Source: Comamonadaceae bacterium UBA2121
GTDB lineage: Bacteria; Pseudomonadota; Gammaproteobacteria; Burkholderiales; Burkholderiaceae_C
Length of the DNA: 64,000 bases
Direction: 5' to 3'
NCBI GenBank assembly: GCA_002331385.1
Contig: DCYB01000007.1
Coordinates: 124,001-188,000, forward strand
In this document: piece by piece, positions 7,688 to 15,911 of the stretch
How positions within the stretch are numbered: the stretch's first letter is position 1
Layout of the letters: the number at the start of each line of letters is the position of its first letter
Program-made: the position numbers and the translations under genes
Notes under the pieces: generated by a model
The model's input: the letters and a program-made list of their open reading frames with translations, nothing else
Databases searched by the model: none
Told to the model about the DNA's origin: nothing

Positions 7688-9160
7688 ATGAAGGATGAGA
7701 ACAGCGTCCACCACTCTCGTCGCAGCCTGCTTCGCGCAGGCACATTGGTGCTTCTGCTCGGCACACAACACATCGCACGCGGCGCGTCCATCGTTGCCGT
7801 GCGCGTCTGGCCGTCGCGAGACTATTCACGCGTCACGATCGAGTCGGACCAGAAACTGATCACCCGCCACACCTTCGTGGAATCGCCGCCACGGCTGGCC
7901 GTGGACATCGAAGGCATCGACCTGAACCCGCAGCTCAAGGAATTGCTTGGCAAGGTGCGCCCGGACGACCCCAATATCGCTGGCATTCGCGTCGGGCAAA
8001 ATGCGCCGGGCGTGGTGCGCATGGTCATGGACTTAAAGCATGCTGCGCGCCCGCAAGTATTCACCCTCACGCCGGTGGCGGCGTACCAGCACCGCTTGGT
8101 GTTCGATCTCTACCCCGCCGTCGAGCGCGATCCGCTCGAAGCGCTGATTGCCGAGCGCCTGAACGACCCGAACGCCACCGTTGCTGCAGCCCCTGCGCCC
8201 ATCGACAAGCCCGCGCATGCGCCTGCGCTTGATCCGCTGGGCGACCTGATTGCCCAGCGCAGCGAAAAGCCGTTGCAGGAGCGTCCTCCCGTGGCCGTGG
8301 CGACCGCCCCGGCGCCCATGCCACCGCTGCCCACGACACCGCCTGCGGTGATCGCAGCCGCACCGCCACCGCCCGCACCGGCGCCCGCGCCGCGTCGTGT
8401 TGATCCGCCCACGGCTCCCGCGATCGCACGCGCGACCGACCGGCTGATCATCGTCGCCCTCGATCCCGGCCACGGCGGCGAAGACCCTGGCGCGATTGGC
8501 CCCGGCGGCACGCGCGAGAAAGACGTTGTGCTGCGCGTAGCCTTCATGCTGCGTGATCGCATCAACGCCACCACCGTCGGTGGCAACCCCATGCGCGCGT
8601 TCCTCACGCGAGACGCCGACTTCTTCGTGCCGCTGGCAACGCGCGTGGAAAAGGCGCGTCGTGTGCAGGCCGATCTGTTCGTCAGCATCCACGCCGATGC
8701 ATTCACCACGCCCGCCGCACGCGGTGCCAGCGTGTTTGCACTGAGCCAGAGCGGCGCGTCCAGTTCTGCCGCGCGCTGGCTGGCGAACAAGGAAAACCAG
8801 TCCGACCTCATTGGCGGCATGAACGTCACCTCGCGAGACCGCCACGTACAGCGCGCCCTGCTCGATATGAGCACCACCGCGCAGATCAACGACAGCATCA
8901 AGCTCGGCTCGGTACTGCTTGGCGAGATCGGTGGCTTCGCCAAGCTGCACAAGCCACGCGTCGAGCAAGCCGGATTCGCCGTGCTGAAGGCCCCGGACAT
9001 CCCCAGCGTTCTGGTGGAAACCGCCTTCATCAGCAACCCGGAAGAAGAGGCCAAGCTGCGCTCGGTCGCCTACCAGAACCAGTTGGCCGACGCGCTCATG
9101 CGCGGCATTACGCGGTATTTCGCCAAAAATCCGCCACTGGCGCGCAGCCGCTCGGTCTGA
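7688..9160 (+). CDS. amiC: N-acetylmuramoyl-L-alanine amidase AmiC (Tat-exported)
   Basis: A 490-residue periplasmic zinc amidase that cleaves septal peptidoglycan during cell separation. It begins with a twin-arginine signal (SRRSLLRAGTLVLLLG), as in E. coli AmiC. An AMIN domain spans about residues 35-140 (VRVWPSRDYSRVTIES), then a low-complexity Pro/Ala linker (about 160-250), then the amidase_3 domain with the zinc ligands in ALDPGHGGEDPGAIG, the E of GTREKDV, SIHADAF and the late catalytic VLVETAFISNPEEE. AAGGA lies 8 nt before the ATG at 7688. Confidence 0.94.
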   Translation: MKDENSVHHSRRSLLRAGTLVLLLGTQHIARGASIVAVRVWPSRDYSRVTIESDQKLITRHTFVESPPRLAVDIEGIDLNPQLKELLGKVRPDDPNIAGIRVGQNAPGVVRMVMDLKHAARPQVFTLTPVAAYQHRLVFDLYPAVERDPLEALIAERLNDPNATVAAAPAPIDKPAHAPALDPLGDLIAQRSEKPLQERPPVAVATAPAPMPPLPTTPPAVIAAAPPPPAPAPAPRRVDPPTAPAIARATDRLIIVALDPGHGGEDPGAIGPGGTREKDVVLRVAFMLRDRINATTVGGNPMRAFLTRDADFFVPLATRVEKARRVQADLFVSIHADAFTTPAARGASVFALSQSGASSSAARWLANKENQSDLIGGMNVTSRDRHVQRALLDMSTTAQINDSIKLGSVLLGEIGGFAKLHKPRVEQAGFAVLKAPDIPSVLVETAFISNPEEEAKLRSVAYQNQLADALMRGITRYFAKNPPLARSRSV

Positions 9161-9273
9161 CAGCGCGTGCGCTCGCCAGGCCGCGCGCACGCCGAGGCGG
9201 CAGGGGCCGAGTCCTACACACATCCTTTTGCTGCACTGACACGACCGCCCCCTCGTCCGCGCCATAGTTCATT

Positions 9274-9316
9274 CATGCGCCAAGAATCTATATCTCTTGC
9301 AATTGTTTGGCGCATG
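9274..9316 (+). repeat. 10-bp perfect inverted repeat upstream of the glycine-zipper lipoprotein gene
   Basis: Arms CATGCGCCAA (9274-9283) and TTGGCGCATG (9307-9316) match perfectly around a 23-nt AT-rich centre. It lies 52 nt before the ATG at 9369, so it is either an operator or a 5'-leader hairpin. No T-run follows, so it is not a classical terminator of amiC. Confidence 0.55.
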
Positions 9317-9368
9317 TCGCATGCTTATTTGTAGAGCCTGTGGCTGCAAGTTGAAGGAGGTAAACACC

Positions 9369-9605
9369 ATGAATAAAGTACGAGTCGCCGTGGTTTCTCT
9401 GGCCTGTGTGGTCACCTTTGGCGTTGCAGGCTGCTCGTCCAGCCCGACGAACCAGCAGATCGGTACTGGCGTAGGTGCCGTGGCTGGCGGCGTCGTTGGC
9501 GACGCGGTATTCGGCAGCACTTTGGGCACCGTAGGCGGTGCAGCAGCAGGTGCTGTGCTGGGTAACCAGATCGGCAAGGATCGTGACGACCGCCGTCGCT
9601 ATTGA
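9369..9605 (+). CDS. Glycine-zipper (2TM) outer-membrane lipoprotein, OsmB/SlyB-like
   Basis: A 78-residue lipoprotein. The signal peptide ends in the lipobox VAGC (cysteine about residue 21). The mature part is a glycine-zipper hairpin, GTGVGAVAGGVVGDAVF and GTVGGAAAGAVLGNQIG, ending in a basic tail RDDRRRY. Such proteins insert in the envelope and are often stress-induced; the function here is unproven. GGAGG lies 8 nt before the ATG at 9369, which decides the start. A bidirectional terminator follows. Confidence 0.85.
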   Translation: MNKVRVAVVSLACVVTFGVAGCSSSPTNQQIGTGVGAVAGGVVGDAVFGSTLGTVGGAAAGAVLGNQIGKDRDDRRRY

Positions 9606-9662
9606 GTAGCGTCCGGATGCGCGTAGGACGCGACCCGGATTCAATATCGATCTTTCCAAGTC

Positions 9663-9697
9663 AAAAGCCCCGGAGGCAATACGCCTTCGGGGCTTTT
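9663..9697. terminator. Bidirectional Rho-independent terminator
   Basis: Arms AAAAGCCCCG and CGGGGCTTTT with an inner AGGC/GCCT and a 5-nt loop give a strong stem with A and T tracts on both sides. It sits between the convergent lipoprotein gene and dedA and can serve both. Confidence 0.9.
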
Positions 9698-9717
9698 GCA
9701 TATCCTGCGCCTACGCG

Positions 9718-10380
9718 TCAGCTCTGTTGCGCTGCGTCCTTCTTTTCCGCGCGACCGGCCTTCCAGGCACCAAAGATCGCGATCAAACCCGGCACCAGAA
9801 TCAGGCCCCAGATAATCTTCTCCAAATTCGCCTGCACCCATTGGAGGTTGCCGAAGAAATAGCCCGCTGCCGTAATGCCAATCACCCAGATCAGCGCACC
9901 CACCACGTTGAACATCGTGAACTTGCCGCGGTCCATGTGCGCCACGCCCGCGACGAAGGGCGCGAAGGTGCGGATGAACGGCATGAAGCGCGCCAGGATG
10001 ATAGTCACGCCGCCATAGCGCTCGTAGAAGTTGTGGGCCTGCTCGAACGCGCGCTTGTTGAACCAGCGCGAGTCCTCCCACTGGAACACCTTGGGCCCGA
10101 AATAACGGCCAATCGAATAGTTGCACTGATCGCCCAGAATCGCCGCCGCCAGCAAGATCGGCACGGCAATCGGATAGTGCATATAGCCTGCACCGCACAT
10201 CGCACCGACGATGAACAGCAGCGAATCACCCGGCAAGAATGGCATCACCACCACGCCGGTTTCCACAAACACGATGATGAACAGCAGTGCGTACACCCAG
10301 GGCCCGTAGGCGATCACGAATGCTTCAAGATGCTTGTCGATGTGCAAAATGAAGTCGATCAAAAAACTGACGATTTCCAA
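9718..10380 (-). CDS. DedA family inner-membrane protein (SNARE-associated/VTT domain)
   Basis: A 220-residue polytopic protein. The VTT core is plain: VFVETGVVVMPFLPGDSLLF, ILGDQCNYSIGRYFG, RYGGVTIILARFMPFIRTFAP and GALIWVIGITAAGYFFG. Acidic E in FVET and the arginines of ARFMPFIRT are the residues needed in E. coli DedA proteins for proton-motive-force-linked envelope functions and lipid flipping. The TTG at 10380 (LEIVSFLIDFILHIDKHLEAFV) is the chosen start because homologues begin at this helix; an ATG at 10446 would add 22 unrelated residues. The SD is weak. It is divergent from mutL. Confidence 0.87.
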   Translation of the reverse strand: MEIVSFLIDFILHIDKHLEAFVIAYGPWVYALLFIIVFVETGVVVMPFLPGDSLLFIVGAMCGAGYMHYPIAVPILLAAAILGDQCNYSIGRYFGPKVFQWEDSRWFNKRAFEQAHNFYERYGGVTIILARFMPFIRTFAPFVAGVAHMDRGKFTMFNVVGALIWVIGITAAGYFFGNLQWVQANLEKIIWGLILVPGLIAIFGAWKAGRAEKKDAAQQS

Positions 10381-10492
10381 GCGATGGCCCCGGTGTTGCT
10401 GAAAGTTCAGCACTCTACAACAAAGCGCGTCATGGCATGCATCCAAGCCATGCGGCAGTCCCGGTTTATGCCGTGCCTTCTAGAATGACGGC

Positions 10493-12505
10493 GTGAACGA
10501 AGCCAACTTCCCCTCCCTCGAATCCATCCCGTCCCAACGCCGCCCCATTCGCGATCTGCCTGACGAGTTGATCAGCCAGATTGCGGCGGGTGAAGTGGTC
10601 GAGCGCCCCGCTTCTGCCGTGCGCGAGTTGGTGGACAACGCGCTCGACGCCGGAGCGCGCCAGATCACGGTGCGCCTGCTCGCGGGCGGCGTGCGCCTGA
10701 TTGCCGTGGAAGACGATGGCGTCGGCATTCCGCCCGAAGAACTGCCGGTGGCACTGCGACGTCACGCCACCAGCAAGATCACCAATCTGCACGATCTGGA
10801 ATCGGTCAACACCATGGGCTTTCGCGGCGAGGCGTTGGCCGCCATCTCCTCGGTGTCCGAGACCGCGTTGCTGTCGCGCACGGCGGATCAGGCGAGCGCA
10901 TTCTTGCTGGACGCGCGCAGCGGTGAGTTGCGGCCTGCGGCGCGCAATCGCGGCACGACGGTGGAAGTGAAAGAACTGTTTTTCTCCACGCCCGCGCGGC
11001 GCAAGTTTCTCAAGACCGATGCCACGGAATTGGCGCACTGCGTCGAAGCCGTGCGCCGCCATGCGCTGGCACGGCCCGACGTGGGCTTTGCCATCTGGCA
11101 CGAAGGCAAGCTCGTGGAGCAATGGCGCGCCACCATGGACTCGGCCGATCTGGGCGACGAAGACCAATTGCGGCAAGCATTGGAGCGCCGCCTGAGCGAC
11201 GTGCTCGGCGCGGAGTTCATCGAAGAATCCGTGGCGGTGCAATTCCGTCATGGCAACGTGATGGTGACAGGCCGCGCTGGCCTGCCAGACGCGGCACGCT
11301 CACGCGCCGATCAGCAGTTCTGCTACGTCAACGGCCGCTTTGTGCGCGACAAGGTGCTCACCCACGCCGCTCGCAGCGCCTACGAAGACGTATTGCACGG
11401 GCACAAGCAACCCGTGTACGCCCTGTTCGTTGAAATCGATCCGCTGCGCGTGGACGTCAACGTGCATCCAACCAAGATCGAAGTGCGCTTTCGTGACAGC
11501 CGGGAAGTCCATCAGGCCGTGCGACATGCTGTCGAGAACGCACTCGCCGCGCCGCGCGCGCAGGCACTGGCGGCAGCGGCTGAAGCAGGCACGCCCGATG
11601 GCAGCAGCGCGCCCACACCGGCCCATAGCGCGACCAGTGGCGCGACCACCGATGCCTCGGCAGCGTGGAAGCCCACGCCCAACTGGAAGGCGCAATCCAC
11701 CATGCCGTTCGAGCCGCGCATCGGCAACAAGGTGGAAGATTTGCAATTGCTGTGGGGCGCACCCAAATCCGCCGCTGCATCCCAAGCGCCGGTCGGTGCT
11801 GGCGCTGAAAGTACCTACGCGATGCCTGCGTCTCTCGCCGACTCGGCGAACAGCGCGCCAACGTGGCAACCGCCTGCCGAATCGGCGTCGCCCGCGTCAG
11901 AGGCCGACGCATCGCCCTGGCCCTTGGGCCGCGCCGTGGCGCAATTGCATGGCGTCTACATTCTGGCGGAGAACGCACACGGCATGATCGTGGTGGACAT
12001 GCATGCGGCGCACGAGCGCATCGTCTATGAACGCCTGAAAAGTCAGGTGATCGACGACGACGCGCGCATTGCCAGCCAACCGCTGCTCATCCCTGCCACC
12101 TTTGCCGCCACACCGCACGAAGTGGCAGCGGCAGAAGCGCATGCTGACACGCTCGCCCTGCTCGGCCTCGAAGTTGCGCCGTTCTCACCGCGCACGCTCG
12201 CAGTGCGCGCCGTGCCCACAGCATTGGTCCAGGGAGACCCCGTGGAGCTGGCGCGCAGCGTGCTGGCCGAACTCTCGCAACACGACGCAAGCACGGTCGT
12301 GCAACGCGCGCGCAACGAAATTCTGGCCACCATGGCCTGCCACGGAGCCGTGCGTGCGAACCGCAAGCTCACGCTCGACGAAATGAACGCGTTGCTGCGG
12401 CAGATGGAAGTCACCGACCGTTCGGACCAGTGCAACCATGGCCGCCCCACGTGGCGGCAACTCACCATGAAAGAGCTGGACGCGCTTTTTCTGCGCGGTC
12501 GCTGA
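10493..12505 (+). CDS. mutL: DNA mismatch repair protein MutL (endonuclease type)
   Basis: A 670-residue GHKL ATPase coordinating MutS with strand incision. ATPase motifs: ISQIAAGEVVERPASAVREL, DNALDAGA, DDGVGI and GFRGEALAAIS. A long Ala/Pro/Ser linker (about residues 350-480) leads to the dimerisation domain. That domain has DMHAAHERIVYE, which fits the DQHA(x)2E(x)4E metal motif, plus ACHGAV and CNHGRPTW, all marks of MutL with its own endonuclease in bacteria that lack MutH. The start is GTG at 10493; the nearby ATG at 10486 runs into a stop at once. Confidence 0.95.
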   Translation: MNEANFPSLESIPSQRRPIRDLPDELISQIAAGEVVERPASAVRELVDNALDAGARQITVRLLAGGVRLIAVEDDGVGIPPEELPVALRRHATSKITNLHDLESVNTMGFRGEALAAISSVSETALLSRTADQASAFLLDARSGELRPAARNRGTTVEVKELFFSTPARRKFLKTDATELAHCVEAVRRHALARPDVGFAIWHEGKLVEQWRATMDSADLGDEDQLRQALERRLSDVLGAEFIEESVAVQFRHGNVMVTGRAGLPDAARSRADQQFCYVNGRFVRDKVLTHAARSAYEDVLHGHKQPVYALFVEIDPLRVDVNVHPTKIEVRFRDSREVHQAVRHAVENALAAPRAQALAAAAEAGTPDGSSAPTPAHSATSGATTDASAAWKPTPNWKAQSTMPFEPRIGNKVEDLQLLWGAPKSAAASQAPVGAGAESTYAMPASLADSANSAPTWQPPAESASPASEADASPWPLGRAVAQLHGVYILAENAHGMIVVDMHAAHERIVYERLKSQVIDDDARIASQPLLIPATFAATPHEVAAAEAHADTLALLGLEVAPFSPRTLAVRAVPTALVQGDPVELARSVLAELSQHDASTVVQRARNEILATMACHGAVRANRKLTLDEMNALLRQMEVTDRSDQCNHGRPTWRQLTMKELDALFLRGR

Positions 12506-12631
12506 ACGACTGCTTGGCCCATCCCGGTTGCGTGCTGAACGCAGGTCGCCTTGCGCGGCCTGCGGTGATCCATTGCGCCTGGCGTTTTTCGCAACGCAGC
12601 GAGCGCATCGCTGCATTGCACGTCCAGCGCC

Positions 12632-12720
12632 ACACCAGATTGGTGCGATCAAACACGTTCCAGCCGGTTCAATTACAGGCAATCCCGAGTGTTGTAGGTG
12701 TATTCACACCACTTTGGTGC
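12632..12720 (+). promoter_or_regulatory. Two NtrC-like binding sites upstream of gdhA
   Basis: Two dyads of form ACACCA-N3-TGGTGC lie at 12632-12646 and 12706-12720. The known NtrC consensus is GCACCA-N3-TGGTGC, so each differs at one base. Their centres are 74 bp apart, about seven helical turns. A sigma70-like -10 (CATAAT, 12741-12746) follows the second site, which covers the expected -35 region. Confidence 0.6.
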
Positions 12721-12798
12721 ATGAGGCCATGTGTTTTTGGCATAATGTCGCCTTGCATTCAAGTCATACGTTGTTACCAGAATAGAAGGTTCCGCTTT

Positions 12799-14142
12799 AT
12801 GAAGCACGCATCCGTGGGGCAATTCCTCGAGCAAGTCGCCCAGCGCAATCCCGGCCAGCCGGAATTTCTGCAAGCCGTCACCGAAGTGATGGAAAGCCTG
12901 TGGCCCTTTATCGAAAAGAATCCGCGCTACGCAGACTACGGCCTGCTGGAGCGTCTGGTGGAACCCGAGCGCGTGGTGATGTTCCGCGTGTGCTGGACCA
13001 ACGACCATGGCGACGTGCAAGTGAACCGCGGCTTCCGCATCCAGCACAGCATGGCCATCGGCCCGTACAAGGGCGGCCTGCGCTTTCACCCCTCGGTGAA
13101 CCTGTCGGTGCTGAAGTTCCTGGCGTTTGAGCAAACCTTCAAGAACGCGCTCACCACGCTGCCCATGGGCGGCGGCAAGGGCGGCTCCGACTTCGACCCC
13201 AAGGGCAAGAGCCCTGCGGAAGTCATGCGCTTTTGCCAGGCGTTCGTGACCGAGCTGTACCGCCACGTCGGCCCCGACACCGATGTGCCCGCAGGCGACA
13301 TCGGCGTGGGTGGCCGCGAAGTTGGCTTCATGGCCGGCATGTACAAGAAGCTGTCCAACAGCGCTGCCTCCGTGTTCACGGGCAAGGGCCTGGCCTTTGG
13401 CGGTTCGCTGATCCGCCCTGAAGCCACGGGTTACGGCACGGTGTACTTCGCGGACGAAATGCTCAAGACACGCGGTCGCAGTTTTGACGGCATGCGCGTT
13501 TCCGTGTCCGGCTCGGGCAATGTGGCGCAATACGCCGTGGAAAAGGCGATGGAGCTGGGCGCGAAGGTGGTGACCGTTTCCGACTCCTCTGGCACGGTGA
13601 TTGACGAAGACGGCTTCACGCCCGAGAAGCTCGCCGTCCTGATGGACGTGAAGAACCACCACTATGGCCGCGTGAACGACTACGCCGCCAAGATCGGTGC
13701 CAAGTTCGAAGCCGGTGTGCGCCCATGGCACGTACCGGTGGACATCGCCCTGCCCTGTGCAACCCAGAACGAACTGGACGAGAACGACGCCAAGGTCCTC
13801 ATCCAGAACGGTGTGGTCTGCGTGGCAGAAGGTGCAAACATGCCTTCCACCAACGAAGCCGCCAAGGCCTTCGAAGCCGCTGGCGTGCTGTATGCACCGG
13901 GCAAGGCATCGAACGCCGGTGGCGTGGCAACGTCGGGCCTGGAGATGAGCCAGAACGCCATCCGCCTGTCCTGGCCACGTGAAGAAGTGGACGCCCGTCT
14001 GCTGCAAATCATGAAGAGCATCCACGCTGCATGCCTGGAGCACGGCAAGCGCGAAGACGGCACCGTGAGCTACATCGACGGCGCCAACATCGCTGGCTTC
14101 GTGAAGGTGGCCGACGCCATGCTGGCGCAAGGCGTGGTCTGA
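12799..14142 (+). CDS. gdhA: NADP-specific glutamate dehydrogenase
   Basis: A 447-residue enzyme, exactly the family length, that aminates 2-oxoglutarate with ammonium and NADPH to give glutamate. Active-site segments: KGGLRFHPSVNLSVLKFLAFEQ, LPMGGGKGGSDFDPKG (catalytic lysine region), PAGDIGVGGREVGFM, GSLIRPEATGYGTVYF, the dinucleotide-binding VSVSGSGNVAQYAVEK and EGANMPST. The start at 12799 (MKHASVGQFLEQV) has AAGG 9 nt upstream. It is a single-gene unit closed by its own terminator; the two NtrC-like sites upstream suggest nitrogen control. Confidence 0.95.
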   Translation: MKHASVGQFLEQVAQRNPGQPEFLQAVTEVMESLWPFIEKNPRYADYGLLERLVEPERVVMFRVCWTNDHGDVQVNRGFRIQHSMAIGPYKGGLRFHPSVNLSVLKFLAFEQTFKNALTTLPMGGGKGGSDFDPKGKSPAEVMRFCQAFVTELYRHVGPDTDVPAGDIGVGGREVGFMAGMYKKLSNSAASVFTGKGLAFGGSLIRPEATGYGTVYFADEMLKTRGRSFDGMRVSVSGSGNVAQYAVEKAMELGAKVVTVSDSSGTVIDEDGFTPEKLAVLMDVKNHHYGRVNDYAAKIGAKFEAGVRPWHVPVDIALPCATQNELDENDAKVLIQNGVVCVAEGANMPSTNEAAKAFEAAGVLYAPGKASNAGGVATSGLEMSQNAIRLSWPREEVDARLLQIMKSIHAACLEHGKREDGTVSYIDGANIAGFVKVADAMLAQGVV

Positions 14143-14172
14143 TCGGTTCCAACCGCTCTGCGCGATGTGACG

Positions 14173-14200
14173 GAAACCGCCTTCGGGCGGTTTCTTCGTT
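14173..14200 (+). terminator. Rho-independent terminator after gdhA
   Basis: GAAACCGCC/GGCGGTTTC with a TTCG loop (14173-14194), followed by a T-rich tail. It is 30 nt beyond the gdhA stop and before the convergent lysE-type gene. Confidence 0.85.
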
Positions 14201-14242
14201 TCTGCTTCTAAAGCGTACCTGGAGTGGACGTAACGGCGCCGC

Positions 14243-14878
14243 TTAGCGCTGCGCCGCGAGCAGCATGCCACCCGCGCCCATGAAAAAACCGCCCGTGGCG
14301 CGATTGAGTCGCACGACACCCTTGGAGGTGCGAATCCAGCGTCGAATCTGCCTGCCGCAGGAGGCATATACCAGCGTGGCAACGAACTCGGACATCAGAT
14401 AAACCGATCCCAGCACCAGAAACTGTTGCGCTGACGGCTTCGACGGATCGATGAATTGCGGAAACACTGCCGCAAACAGGATGATGGCCTTGGGGTTGGT
14501 AATGCCGAGCAGGAATTCCTGGGCAATCAGGGAGCGCAGCGCATAGTGCGTCGGCGCCTGCGAGATCTGACCATCGCTCTCAATCAACTTCACGCCGCCA
14601 AATTCCCGGCTGCGCCACGCCTTCCAGCCGATCCAGAACAGATACAGCGCGCCCACCCATTTCACGACCGTGAACGCGGTTTCCGACGCCAACAACATGG
14701 CGCCGAGGCCGATCGCAGAAATGGTCAGGAAGATGGCGAAAGCGGCGACGCGTCCCGTGGTCGCCACCAGCGCGGGCACGATGCCAGCACGGATGCCATT
14801 ATTCAGTCCACAGAAGTTATTGGGACCGGGCGTGAGCGCGATGGCGATGGAAACAGGCACAAAAAGAAGCGCTTCCAT
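14243..14878 (-). CDS. LysE/RhtB family amino-acid exporter
   Basis: A 211-residue, six-helix inner-membrane protein. The signature N-terminal TPGPNNFCGLNNGIRAG and the later VKWVGALYLFWIGWKAWRS and FLLGITNPKAIILFAAVFPQF are typical of the LysE/RhtB superfamily, which exports amino acids and analogues. Substrate cannot be assigned. GGAAG sits just ahead of the ATG. It is a solitary gene, convergent with gdhA. The 130 bp between its start and the DUF1178 stop hold no other gene I can see. Confidence 0.88.
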   Translation of the reverse strand: MEALLFVPVSIAIALTPGPNNFCGLNNGIRAGIVPALVATTGRVAAFAIFLTISAIGLGAMLLASETAFTVVKWVGALYLFWIGWKAWRSREFGGVKLIESDGQISQAPTHYALRSLIAQEFLLGITNPKAIILFAAVFPQFIDPSKPSAQQFLVLGSVYLMSEFVATLVYASCGRQIRRWIRTSKGVVRLNRATGGFFMGAGGMLLAAQR

Positions 14879-15008
14879 GACTTCCGATCCTTGGACACAC
14901 GAATGTAGGAATGGAAGTGTACTGCCGCGCGATCCATTTGTGGCAGGCGAAAAACCGGGTGATTCGTGCGCACCACAACGCAGGCCTTGCGCGCGCTACG
15001 GGAAGCCC

Positions 15009-15512
15009 TTACTGCAGCGTTTCCTTGAGCGAATCGGGCAGCACAAAGGGCATGACCTCGATGCCTTCGTCGAGCAACTCGGCGGTTTCCTCTGGTGTGG
15101 CTTGCCCGCGAATGCCGCGCTCGGGTGCATCGCCATAGTGCATACGGCGCGCTTCATGGGCAAAGCGGTCGCCGACGTTTTCGGTGTTGCTCACCACGTG
15201 GCGTGCTACCCGCAGCCACGCCTCCTGTAGTTCTGCGGGCAGTTTGGCCGGCGGATTGACTTGCGTGGAAACGGCATTCGGGCGCACTGCGCCGTCTTGT
15301 GCAGGCGCTGCTGTGGCTTGCGCATGCGCCGCCGGGGCCTGTGTGGCCCGGAGATTCAAACGCGGGGCGCTCAGGCCCTTGTGGATGCGCGCACTGCCGC
15401 ACATGGGGCACTGCACGAGCCCGCGCTCCAGCTGACTCTGGAAATCATCTTCCGATGCGAACCAGCCTTCAAAGCGATGGTCGGCATCACAAAGCAGATC
15501 AAGCACCTTCAT
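15009..15512 (-). CDS. DUF1178 family protein
   Basis: A 167-residue soluble protein. The N-terminus MKVLDLLCDADHRFEGWFASEDDF and the CPMCGSARIHKGLSAPRL motif define DUF1178; the cysteines suggest a small zinc-ribbon. An Ala/Gln/Pro-rich middle is followed by the conserved ENVGDRFAHEARRMHYGDAPERGIRGQAT block. Function is unknown. The start at 15512 fits the family; a longer frame to 15581 adds unrelated sequence. It lies at the 3' end of the nuo-DUF2818 transcription unit, an arrangement common in Burkholderiales. Confidence 0.85.
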   Translation of the reverse strand: MKVLDLLCDADHRFEGWFASEDDFQSQLERGLVQCPMCGSARIHKGLSAPRLNLRATQAPAAHAQATAAPAQDGAVRPNAVSTQVNPPAKLPAELQEAWLRVARHVVSNTENVGDRFAHEARRMHYGDAPERGIRGQATPEETAELLDEGIEVMPFVLPDSLKETLQ

Positions 15513-15577
15513 GGCAGGCTGGGAAAAACAGGGACGACGGGTTCTGACATACCCGGATGGTAGCAGCGAAGGGGCAA

Positions 15578-15883
15578 TCAACCCCTACGGCGCATCAGAT
15601 AGCGATAGACAAAACCGGGAAACGCGAGCGTGAGGAACAGCGTTCCGGTGATGGCGTAGAACTCCCACCCTTGCGGCGCGTTCTGACCGGCGCGTCGCTC
15701 CAGCAACATGGCCAGAAGTCCGACGACGAAGTACAGCACGACGAGTTCGAGCAATCGCATGATGAAGGGCTTGGCGCCCTTCGCCAACGGCCCCACAAGC
15801 ATGAGGCGTTGGGAAAGAAAGGGCCAGTTGGCGGCGGCGAAGGCCGCCAGGATCACCAGCCAGATGGCAGCGGTCTGAGACAT
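15578..15883 (-). CDS. DUF2818 family membrane protein, nuo-linked
   Basis: A 101-residue protein with three hydrophobic segments (AAIWLVILAAFAAANWPFL, LLELVVLYFVVGLLAMLLE, FYAITGTLFLTLAFPGFVYR). It belongs to DUF2818, a family found almost only directly behind nuoN in betaproteobacteria. Position and size suggest an accessory or assembly factor of complex I, which is inference. It is 28 bp from the nuoN stop, with DUF1178 65 bp beyond. Confidence 0.85.
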   Translation of the reverse strand: MSQTAAIWLVILAAFAAANWPFLSQRLMLVGPLAKGAKPFIMRLLELVVLYFVVGLLAMLLERRAGQNAPQGWEFYAITGTLFLTLAFPGFVYRYLMRRRG

Positions 15884-15911
15884 TCAGCCCTTTCCTTGGT
15901 GCAGCGAGCGA

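Noticed and set aside
12736..12756. Possible sigma54 promoter (TGGCA ... TTGCA) upstream of gdhA
   Set aside because: GG and GC elements are about four bases too far apart for a -24/-12 promoter; the sigma70-type reading with NtrC-like sites fits better.
12673..14382. A 569-codon minus-strand frame opposite gdhA
   Set aside because: It mirrors gdhA codon structure, spans the gdhA promoter and terminator, and resembles no family.
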